This document shows, piece after piece, positions 38,364 to 46,562 of a stretch of DNA of 64,000 bases; the stretch's first letter is position 1, and the number at the start of each line of letters is the position of its first letter. The translations under genes and the position numbers were made by a program. The stretch is from assembly GCA_943370215.1 (NCBI GenBank), contig CALRQC020000021.1:37566-101565 (forward strand), given 5' to 3'. This stretch comes from Niveispirillum sp943370215 (GTDB taxonomy: Bacteria > Pseudomonadota > Alphaproteobacteria > Azospirillales > Azospirillaceae). A model generated the notes under the pieces. That model had not been told where the DNA came from, searched no databases, and saw only the letters and a program-made list of their open reading frames with translations.

Positions 38364-41300
38364 TGTCGGATACCCAGCATACTGTCAGCCTGAAGCTTTT
38401 GGCGGATGTCGCGGATATCACGCGCGGGGCCAATCGCGTCAAAACATCCTTGGCTGAAATGGCGGAGGCGGCCCGGCGGGCGGGACAGGATGTCCAGGCA
38501 TCTGCCGATGCTGCGGCCAATGCGGGCGGGCGGATTGATCGTTTGGGTCAATCCGCCGACCGCAGCAGTGCGCATACCGCCCGCTTGGCGGCGGCGGTGC
38601 TGCAGTTGGAAGGCGAGTTGGACCCTGCGGCCCGTGCGGCGCAGGTATTGACAGCTAGAACCGAATTGTTGAGCCGGGCCCTGGCCGCCGGGGCCATTGA
38701 TGCTACCCGCCATGCTGCATTGACGGGGCAGCTTGCCCAAGCACAGGCGCGGGCAGCGCAGGAAGGGGCTGCGCGGCTGGCCGCGGCGGTAAATAGCCTG
38801 GATGCCGAAATGAATCCGGCGGCGCGGGCAGCGCAGACGCTGACAGCCAGAACTGAACTGTTGAACCAGGCGTTGGGGGTTGGGGCCATCGACGCCGCGC
38901 GCCATGCCACGCTGATGACGCAGGTGGCGCAGGCGCAAGCACGGGCGGCGCAGGAAGGGGCTGCGCGGTTGACGGCAGCAGTTGACCAGTTGGACGCAGA
39001 ACTGAACCCGGCGGCCCGGACGGCGCAGGTGCTGGCGGCCCGGACGAAGTTGCTGGATGACGCGCTGGCGGCGGGTTCGATCACGGCCGCGCGCCATGCC
39101 ACGCTGATGACCCAACTGACACAGGCGCAAGCACGGGCGGCGCAGGAAGGGGCTGCGCGGCTGACGGCGGCGGTTGACCATCTTGATGCTGAAATGAATC
39201 CGGCGGCACGGTCGGCGCAGATGCTGGCGGCCCGGACGAAATTGCTGGATGACGCGCTGGCGGCCGGGGCCATCAGTGCGCAACGCCATGCCGCCCTGAC
39301 GGCGCAAGTCGCCAGCGGCTATAATGCGTTAACCGGTGCGGGGCGCCTTACGTCCCATCAATTGACCAATTTATCCTATCAGTTCAATGATCTCTTCACA
39401 CAGATCGTGTCCGGTGGCTCTCCCTTTATGGCGATTGCCCAGCAGGGGCCGCAGATTACCCAGGTTTTCGGCGGGATGCGGCAGATGTTGTCCCGCATCC
39501 CGCCTGTCGCCTATGTGGCGGCGGCGGCGTTGGCGCTGATTGTGGTGCCCACCTATATCGTGGGTGCCCGGCTGGCCGAAATCGGCAAGGAAGCGCGCGG
39601 GTTCAACACCGCCATCGCGGCGCTGAACCCGTCGCTAGGCATTTCGGCCCAGCGGTTGCGGGAAATCAGCTTTGCCGTGGCGGATGCCAAAGGGCTGGGG
39701 CGCGATGCCGTGGCAGGCGGTCTGCGCGCCATCATTGCCAATGGCCGTATCCAGGGTGAGGCCATGGTGACAGCCATGGTGGGGGTGGCCGGCGATATCG
39801 CTGCCGTCAAGGGGGGGGATCTGAGTAGCTGGGCGGAAAAACTGGCCGAAGGCTTTGCGAAAGGGGCTGCGGGCGTTCGTGAGCTGGATGAATCCCTGCG
39901 CTTTTTGACGCCGGCCCAGGCAAGGTCGATTGAGGCCATGGATAGGCAGGGAAACCGGGCCGGCGCCCTGGCCCTGGCCATGCAGGCGCTGGAAGGGCGC
40001 TTTGGCGGTAGCGCCAAAGCGATGAAATCCGAAATGGAGGATGCCTTTGCGGCGATGGGGCGGGCATGGGACAAGTTCGTCGAGGATTTGGCCAAGACAG
40101 ATTTGGCCCAAAAGGGTGCTGCCATGGGCACCAATCTGGTGAACGGGATGCGGCGGGCCTTTGCCCCCAGCAAGCAAGAGGAAGTCGCGGGCCTCGACAA
40201 GCGCATCGCGGAGCTGCAGGCCAAAGGCCCCACGATCATCGGTATTGATTGGATCGATAATATTGAGCGCGGTCGCTGGCAGGAAATCCTGGACCAGATG
40301 AAGGCGGAACGGGCGGCGCTGGCGGCGCAAATCCCGCCCAAGGCTGGCACTGCCCCCACTACCCCGCCCGGCACAGGCACGGGCACCACCCCGCCCGCCA
40401 CAGGCGGGATGACGGCGCAGGAAGAGATAGCGCTGGATCTGGCGCACGCGGCGCTGGAGCGGGAAACGCGGGCCATGGCCGGCAATGCGGCCATGCGGCA
40501 GGTGCGGCTGGCCGGCATCCAGGCGGTCAATGCCGCCTATGCGGCGGGCCGGACATCCGAAGCGGCGAAAGCGGAAGGGCTGATCGCCGAACAGCGGGCC
40601 ATGCTGTCTATCACCACCGGTATGCGGGATCAGGCGGCGGTGACGGCGACGGCGACGCGGGGCGCAGTTGCACTGACGGCGGCGCGATTGCAAGGGGCGG
40701 ATGCGGTACTGCGGGTGGAAGCGGCGAATGCGGCGGCTGCGGAAGCCGCCAACGCCCCCATCAACCAGCAAACACGGACCCGGCAATTGTTGGCCGATAG
40801 TGTTGCCCGGCAGGCGGCTGAAGGGGCGAATGCCGTGCTTGCCGCCGAAGCTGAAGCGGCGGCACAGGAACGCCTGGCAGGGGCTGCCACCGGTACGGCG
40901 GATGCCCGCGCGGCGGCGGAAACCGCCAACAAAGTGGAGATGGCCACCGCCCCGCTGCGCGCCGCCATGGCCGTGGCGGAAGGGCAGGCAAAAGACCAGC
41001 TGCGAGAGATCATCGAAAGGCTGACCGGGGCCATCATGGACCAGGATGCCGCGCAGCGCCGCGCGGCGAAGGAATCGGCCTTGGCGGGGCAACGCGCGGA
41101 GCTGGCCGGTATCGTGGCATTAACCCGCGTCGAAGCCGATGCGCGGGGCCGTAGTGTGCGTGAACAGCGGCTGGCTTTGGAGCATCAGAAGGCGCTGAAC
41201 GAAGCGCAGCGGCAGGGCATTGATCTGTCCAGCGACTTTGGCAAGGAATGGATCGCCAACGCGGACCGTATCGCCAAGGCGGTGCTGGAGAGCGAAAAAT

Positions 41301-44248
41301 TCGCGGCGTCGAAGCGGACGGCCGATGCCGTTGGCGGCATGGCCAATGCGCTGGCCGGTGGCGACCCGGTGGAAATCGGCAATGCGCTGGCTGAGCTGAC
41401 CAGCGGCTTTGATGATTTGCTGGCGACGACCGGGGATGTGGGCGACGCGTTCGACCTGCTGGGCAAGGATATGCTGTCCTCGGCCAAAGCCGGGGCCGCC
41501 ATTGGCGACCTTGTAGGGGCGATTTTCGGGCGCACGCAGGAACAGCAAAAGAACGCCAAATATGGCAGCACGGCCGGGGGGGCCATCGGTTCCCTTGTCG
41601 GGATGAAGGGCGTCGGCAGTTTTATTGGCAACATCATTGGCGGCATGATCGGCGGCGGGCGGGCCGAACGCGATGCGAAAGCGCAGAAGGCGGCGGCCGA
41701 TCTGGACGCGCTGAGCGGCAGCATTGCTGATTTCATCGCCAGCGTGTCCGGCCTGTCCCAGGCGGGCACCGCGTTGCGGAACCTTGACCAGCAATTCGCG
41801 GCGCTGTCGGCGGAAGCCAAGCGGCTGGGCACGGATACCAAGGCGCTGGAGGCCAGCTATGCAGCCGCCCGTACCCGCCTGCGCGATAACCAGAATGCGA
41901 CCATTTACAGTGAGCTGGCTGAACTGTCCGGCGATGTGGTCGGGAAGTTCGACGCCATCCGAAGGGCCAATGCCGCCTATATCCAGGAAGCGCTGGAAGG
42001 GGAAGCCGATGTGGGGGCGGCCCGGCAGGTAGCGTACCTGAAAGAGCGCCAATGGCTGGCCGAACGGACGGAAGCGGAGCTGGACGCCCTGGGCAGTGTG
42101 GTGACGCTGGCCGACCGGCTGGCCGCCAAGCTGAAAACCATGCTGGGCAATATCAACGGGCTGCTGGACAAGCAGGTTGACCAGTCGCGCTCAGCGCTGG
42201 CGCTGGCACAATCCTCTGCGGCGGCATATCGCGCGGCGCAGGCGGATTTCAAAAAATTGCGGGCCGATCTGCGGGGCGGCGACCTGTCCCCCCTGACACC
42301 GCAGCAGAAAGTGCAGGCGGCGCTGACCACCTATAATAGTGCGCGGACGGCGGCGGCAGCGGGGGATATCGATGCACAGCGGGCCTTTGCCGATGCGGCG
42401 TCGGCCTATCTGTCGGCGGTGAAGGATTATGCAGGATCGGATGCGTATAAGCAGATATTCGATCAGGTGGATGCCGATCTGGCGGCGGCCGAGCTTTCGG
42501 CAGGCGCCCTGGCCAGTGCGGCGGATTATCAGGCCAGCCTGTTGAAGGCGCAGGTTTCGCTGCTGGAAGCCATCAAGGAAAATTTGGCCGGCAAGCTGGA
42601 CGAAAAGCTGCTGGCGGATCAGTTGGCGGCCCTTGGCGTGGTGAATGACGCGCTGAAGGAAAGCCAGACGATCCAGATCGGCACCGGGGCCGGCGTGACG
42701 GAGCAGCAGAAGGCAGCGGCCGGGCTGCTGCATGATATCGGCGATGCGCTGAGGAGCGGGCTGAATATCGTGGATGCCAAGGGCATGGCCACATATCTGG
42801 ATACGTTGGAAGCCGGGCTGACCGGCAACAACAGCGAAGAAGCCAAAGCGGCACGGGAAGCCATTGCGACCCTAAGGGCTGCCACGGCCGATGGGCTGAT
42901 CAGCGCCACGGAAGCGGAGCCGGTGCGGGCGGCATTGGGGGTGCTGAAAGAGAAGCTCGGCGATGACATCGGCGGTGTCGTCACGGCGATCAACGACCAG
43001 ACGGGCCAGACAGTGGCGCTGGGGCGCCTGACCGGGGACATGACAGCAGCGCTGCTGGGGGCAAAGGGGGCCTGGGACGATCAGGCCGATGCCATCTGGG
43101 CGACCGTGAATAAAGTCATCCCGACACCGGAAATTGACGCGGACGGCATCATTGCCGCCGTGACCAAAGGGGCCGGCGATATCGTGGGGGCCATCCGGGA
43201 GTACCTGGCGAAATTGGGAGAAAAGGCCCCGGCCGACGATGCCGAAAAGAAGCGGCGCGATGCGGAGGCGGCCTATCAGGCGCAGGTCGATGGCGCGGCG
43301 CAGGGCGTGCGCGGTCAAGCCAATGCGGCAGTGGCGGCGGCCACCGCCCTGCCAAAGGTTGAAGCGGCGAAGAACCAACATTCCACTGGCCTGTCGATTG
43401 ACGCGAGTACCGGTGAGCAACTGTGGATCGGCGAGGATCGGGGTGACGCTACCAGCCGGGCGCGGGCAAAAGGTTTGGCGGACGCGCTGAGCGGTGTCGC
43501 CCGCATCCTGGAATCACTGACGGGTGGTGATCTGGGGTCACTCACCGTTGAGGCCAATGATAAATACGGAATCGGATATCATGTCGGGTCAATTCGTAAA
43601 ATCAATGGCTTTGGCATCAACGATTTTAGCGGCGCGATCCAGGCCTTCGTGCGGGATGCGCTGAGCCAGTTGGTTGGTGGCAATCAGGCCGCCATCAAGG
43701 TGCTGATGGAGCAAAGCTACACCGACGTGGCTAGCGGTCTGGCGGCCGGCGCCGCCGCAATCTACAAGGCCCGCAACCCCGCGCCGGCCTTTGCCAGCGG
43801 GGGCCGGGTGAGCGGCCCCGGCAGCGGCACCAGCGACGATATCCTGGGGTGGTTGTCCAACGGCGAGCATGTGATCCGTGCCGCCACGGCGGCGCGCTAT
43901 GGGCATGATGTGCTGGACCGGATCAATGCGGGGGACATAGAGGGCGCTCATAGGTTGGCGGCCGACAAGGGGCTGGCGCGCTATGCCGAGGGCGGGGCGG
44001 TCGGCGGCACCACCGTTACTGTGCCGTCACTGCCGCGCATCGGTCCCGCGCCGCGTAACGCTGGCGGCAATGCGGCGGCCGACGAACGGCTGTTGCAGAT
44101 ATTGCGCCAAGAGCTGACGGAACTGCAGGACACCGAAGAGACGGGGCAGCGCGCCCAAGCGCAGCGGGATCAGCGGATGTATCTGGTGATGCAGGCCATC
44201 CTGGCCGTGCTGGAGCGGATGGACGCACGGGCACGGAGGGTGGGATGA
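38363..44248 (+). CDS. tape measure protein, 1,961 aa
   Basis: The start at 38363 (MSDTQHTVSLKLLADVADIT) overlaps the chaperone stop. The protein is Ala-rich and almost entirely helical, with four 64-residue tandem units near residues 75-315, a membrane-like segment (VAYVAAAALALIVVPTYIVG) and long coiled coils. A C-terminal FASGGRVSGPGSGTSDDILG with LSNGEHVIRA motif is common in tape measures. Its length predicts a long flexible tail, roughly 290 nm by the usual 0.15 nm per residue rule. Confidence 0.92.
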   Translation: MSDTQHTVSLKLLADVADITRGANRVKTSLAEMAEAARRAGQDVQASADAAANAGGRIDRLGQSADRSSAHTARLAAAVLQLEGELDPAARAAQVLTARTELLSRALAAGAIDATRHAALTGQLAQAQARAAQEGAARLAAAVNSLDAEMNPAARAAQTLTARTELLNQALGVGAIDAARHATLMTQVAQAQARAAQEGAARLTAAVDQLDAELNPAARTAQVLAARTKLLDDALAAGSITAARHATLMTQLTQAQARAAQEGAARLTAAVDHLDAEMNPAARSAQMLAARTKLLDDALAAGAISAQRHAALTAQVASGYNALTGAGRLTSHQLTNLSYQFNDLFTQIVSGGSPFMAIAQQGPQITQVFGGMRQMLSRIPPVAYVAAAALALIVVPTYIVGARLAEIGKEARGFNTAIAALNPSLGISAQRLREISFAVADAKGLGRDAVAGGLRAIIANGRIQGEAMVTAMVGVAGDIAAVKGGDLSSWAEKLAEGFAKGAAGVRELDESLRFLTPAQARSIEAMDRQGNRAGALALAMQALEGRFGGSAKAMKSEMEDAFAAMGRAWDKFVEDLAKTDLAQKGAAMGTNLVNGMRRAFAPSKQEEVAGLDKRIAELQAKGPTIIGIDWIDNIERGRWQEILDQMKAERAALAAQIPPKAGTAPTTPPGTGTGTTPPATGGMTAQEEIALDLAHAALERETRAMAGNAAMRQVRLAGIQAVNAAYAAGRTSEAAKAEGLIAEQRAMLSITTGMRDQAAVTATATRGAVALTAARLQGADAVLRVEAANAAAAEAANAPINQQTRTRQLLADSVARQAAEGANAVLAAEAEAAAQERLAGAATGTADARAAAETANKVEMATAPLRAAMAVAEGQAKDQLREIIERLTGAIMDQDAAQRRAAKESALAGQRAELAGIVALTRVEADARGRSVREQRLALEHQKALNEAQRQGIDLSSDFGKEWIANADRIAKAVLESEKFAASKRTADAVGGMANALAGGDPVEIGNALAELTSGFDDLLATTGDVGDAFDLLGKDMLSSAKAGAAIGDLVGAIFGRTQEQQKNAKYGSTAGGAIGSLVGMKGVGSFIGNIIGGMIGGGRAERDAKAQKAAADLDALSGSIADFIASVSGLSQAGTALRNLDQQFAALSAEAKRLGTDTKALEASYAAARTRLRDNQNATIYSELAELSGDVVGKFDAIRRANAAYIQEALEGEADVGAARQVAYLKERQWLAERTEAELDALGSVVTLADRLAAKLKTMLGNINGLLDKQVDQSRSALALAQSSAAAYRAAQADFKKLRADLRGGDLSPLTPQQKVQAALTTYNSARTAAAAGDIDAQRAFADAASAYLSAVKDYAGSDAYKQIFDQVDADLAAAELSAGALASAADYQASLLKAQVSLLEAIKENLAGKLDEKLLADQLAALGVVNDALKESQTIQIGTGAGVTEQQKAAAGLLHDIGDALRSGLNIVDAKGMATYLDTLEAGLTGNNSEEAKAAREAIATLRAATADGLISATEAEPVRAALGVLKEKLGDDIGGVVTAINDQTGQTVALGRLTGDMTAALLGAKGAWDDQADAIWATVNKVIPTPEIDADGIIAAVTKGAGDIVGAIREYLAKLGEKAPADDAEKKRRDAEAAYQAQVDGAAQGVRGQANAAVAAATALPKVEAAKNQHSTGLSIDASTGEQLWIGEDRGDATSRARAKGLADALSGVARILESLTGGDLGSLTVEANDKYGIGYHVGSIRKINGFGINDFSGAIQAFVRDALSQLVGGNQAAIKVLMEQSYTDVASGLAAGAAAIYKARNPAPAFASGGRVSGPGSGTSDDILGWLSNGEHVIRAATAARYGHDVLDRINAGDIEGAHRLAADKGLARYAEGGAVGGTTVTVPSLPRIGPAPRNAGGNAAADERLLQILRQELTELQDTEETGQRAQAQRDQRMYLVMQAILAVLERMDARARRVG
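38585..39310 (+). repeat. four tandem 192-bp (64-codon) repeats in the tape-measure gene
   Basis: Units start at 38585, 38777, 38969 and 39161 with LAAAV or LTAAV followed by (E/D)AE(L/M)NPAAR-type sequence, and end in QAQARAAQEGAAR; the fourth is partial. Spacing is exactly 192 bases each time. The high similarity of units 2-4 indicates recent expansion, which would change tail length stepwise. Confidence 0.85.
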
Positions 44249-45714
44249 GGCGATACCTGCTTGAACTGACGGTCCGCCACCCGGTCAGCGGTGCCACTGA
44301 GGTGCTGCGGCTGACGGAGCGGAGCAGCTACACCACCGGGGTGACGGACAGCCCGGCGCTGGCCTGGTATCGGCCGTGGGCGGTGCGGCTGTGCAACTAT
44401 GAACGAGGCATTTTCGGCGCGGCTGGCGGGATCGGGGAAGCCCTGCTGGGCAATGGGTCGCGCTGGCTGGATGCGTATCGGGACCATGCGTTTGTGTCGG
44501 CGGGCCTGCTGGAAGGCCCGTTGGGCCGTGGGGTTCCTTACGCGGCATTCAGCCCCCTGTTTTCCGGCACGGTGGCGGGGCGGGAATATTCAGGGGACAC
44601 GGTTTCGGTGCGGTTCAGCGATGCGGCCGTCTGGGGGGCGGTGATCCCGCGCCGTTATTACAAAGGGGACAATAACGGCCAGTTCGGCATAGAGGGTAAT
44701 GCAGAGCTGGCCGGCAAGGTGGTCCCCATCTGTATGGGTTATGTGGCCAATATGGCGCCCGAGTTGGTCAACCCGTCGCTGTTGATCTATCAAGCGACGG
44801 ACGGCGCTTGTTCCATTGAGGCGGTGCGCGCGCGCGGGCTGGCCCTGAACAATGCCGGCGATGTCGGGGCCGGCATCACCAGTACCTCTATGCCGGTACC
44901 GGCTGGCGGGTACATCACCGATCAATCGCGCGGGCTGTTCCGGCTGGGGAGCGCCCCCGGCGGGCCGGTGACGTGTGAGCTGTGGGGGGCGCCGGTCATG
45001 CCGAGTGTCGCCGCCCAGGTGGCGGCGCTGGCCGGACGGATGGGCATCAGTGCCGGCATGGTGGCGTTGGACGCGGCCTGGGCCAACAGCATCGGCCGGC
45101 TGACCGGGCTGTTGGTGCCGGATGGTGCCACCGGCGTCGATGTGCTGAACGCCGTCATTGGCGATGCCGGCGGCTGGTGGTGGGTGGACCCGGCCGGCGT
45201 GCTGCGGGCAGGAGAACTGGTGGCGCCGGAGACGCGGGCCGCCTCCCGCGTGCTGACCACCGCAGATTATACCGGCTCGCTGGATGACGTGGCGCTGGAC
45301 GAGTGGGCTACGCCCGTCTGGAAAGTGGAATGGCGGTCGCGCCGCAATTATCAGCCCTTGGCGGCCAGCGATTTGAACCCGCAAGTCAGTGCGAAGGACG
45401 CCCAATGGCTGACGCGCGAGTGGCGCAGCGCAGTCACAGAGGTGCCGGCGGTGCGGGCCGCTTGGCCGGGTGCCCGCGCGGCTGTGGTGGAAAGTGGCAT
45501 CGTAAATGGGGGCGCTGGGGCGTGGCTGGCCCTGCGCGCCAAGCCGCGCCGGCTGGTGGCCCTGAATGTCTCCGCCCGGACTCTGCCCGGCACCTGGCCG
45601 CTGGGGTCCATCATCGAGGTGCGGCAGCGGGGTGGGCTGCCGCCCGTGAAAATGCTGCTGGCCGGTGTCTCCACTGAAGATGGGCGGTCCTTTTCGATCA
45701 AGGGGTTTGTGTGA
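44245..45714 (+). CDS. tail tip/baseplate hub-like protein, 489 aa
   Basis: The product begins MRRYLLELTVRHPVSGATEV and includes LAGKVVPICMGYVANMAPEL and DVLNAVIGDAGGWWWVDPAG, features of a large tail-tip protein that follows the tape measure in several alphaproteobacterial siphophages. It may combine distal-tail and hub functions. The stop shares bases with the next start. Specific family not certain. Confidence 0.6.
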   Translation: MRRYLLELTVRHPVSGATEVLRLTERSSYTTGVTDSPALAWYRPWAVRLCNYERGIFGAAGGIGEALLGNGSRWLDAYRDHAFVSAGLLEGPLGRGVPYAAFSPLFSGTVAGREYSGDTVSVRFSDAAVWGAVIPRRYYKGDNNGQFGIEGNAELAGKVVPICMGYVANMAPELVNPSLLIYQATDGACSIEAVRARGLALNNAGDVGAGITSTSMPVPAGGYITDQSRGLFRLGSAPGGPVTCELWGAPVMPSVAAQVAALAGRMGISAGMVALDAAWANSIGRLTGLLVPDGATGVDVLNAVIGDAGGWWWVDPAGVLRAGELVAPETRAASRVLTTADYTGSLDDVALDEWATPVWKVEWRSRRNYQPLAASDLNPQVSAKDAQWLTREWRSAVTEVPAVRAAWPGARAAVVESGIVNGGAGAWLALRAKPRRLVALNVSARTLPGTWPLGSIIEVRQRGGLPPVKMLLAGVSTEDGRSFSIKGFV

Positions 45715-46562
45715 TGGCACGGCAGTTTCCGCATAACATGATCATGGCTTGGCAGAACTGCGTTACCGCCGCAGCCACCATCACCGGTAATTGGGCCAAT
45801 GGTGCCGGGCTGCGTAGCTGGTACCTGGGGGATGAAGCTGTCAGCCAGGCCAGCGGGACCGGCCCGCATAGCCTGTCTGTCAGTTGGGCTGCCCCGCAGC
45901 CGATGGATCTGGTGATGCTCTATGGCCATACGCTGGCTGAGGACAGCAGCGTCCGCATCACTCTATATAATAAAGGCTCGATGGTGGCGGACAGCGGGAC
46001 CATGCCCGCCTATGTGCCCGCCCCCATCGGCTATATCCCGTGGGGCGACAGCCGGTTCTGGGGGCACATGCTGGGGCCTTGGGACCGGCGCTGGGGGTGG
46101 GTGCTGGACGGTCTGGTCTGGGCTGACAGGCTGGATGTGACGCTGACGGGGAGCGGCTTCGATGGCGGCGCGGTGGCGCTGCCCATTTTCTACGCCGGGC
46201 CTAGCTGGCAGGTATCGGCCAATTACGATTATGGTTCCGCCTGGGGCCAATACGCGGCGGCGGAGGTGCAAGGGGCTGACTGGGGCAGCCCGCTTGCCGA
46301 TGGGGATGTTGAGCCCCGATTTTTTACCGGCACGCTCTCTCACCTAAGTGAAGGGGAAGTGCGGGGGCGCCTGCGCGAACTGCTGATGCATACGGCGCGC
46401 GGCAAGGCCCCCTTCCTTGCGCTGCCCGAGCCGGGATCGGCCTTTGGCATCATGACGCAGACATTGCTGGGATTTTTGCCGGATTTGCCGCAGGTGCAGC
46501 GGGCGACCTCCGCGCGCGAAGAGTGGGTGTGTGAGCTGAATATCCGGGAGTGGCTGGCATGA
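45714..46562 (+). CDS. minor tail protein, 282 aa
   Basis: Starting at ATG 45714, MARQFPHNMIMAWQNCVTAA leads into a beta-sandwich-like protein with several Trp-rich strands (SLSVSWAAPQPMDLVMLYGH, GWVLDGLVWADRLDVTLTGS), possibly carbohydrate-binding. It lies between the hub-like protein and the fibre. Function is inferred from location; it could connect fibre to tail tip. Confidence 0.6.
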   Translation: MARQFPHNMIMAWQNCVTAAATITGNWANGAGLRSWYLGDEAVSQASGTGPHSLSVSWAAPQPMDLVMLYGHTLAEDSSVRITLYNKGSMVADSGTMPAYVPAPIGYIPWGDSRFWGHMLGPWDRRWGWVLDGLVWADRLDVTLTGSGFDGGAVALPIFYAGPSWQVSANYDYGSAWGQYAAAEVQGADWGSPLADGDVEPRFFTGTLSHLSEGEVRGRLRELLMHTARGKAPFLALPEPGSAFGIMTQTLLGFLPDLPQVQRATSAREEWVCELNIREWLA

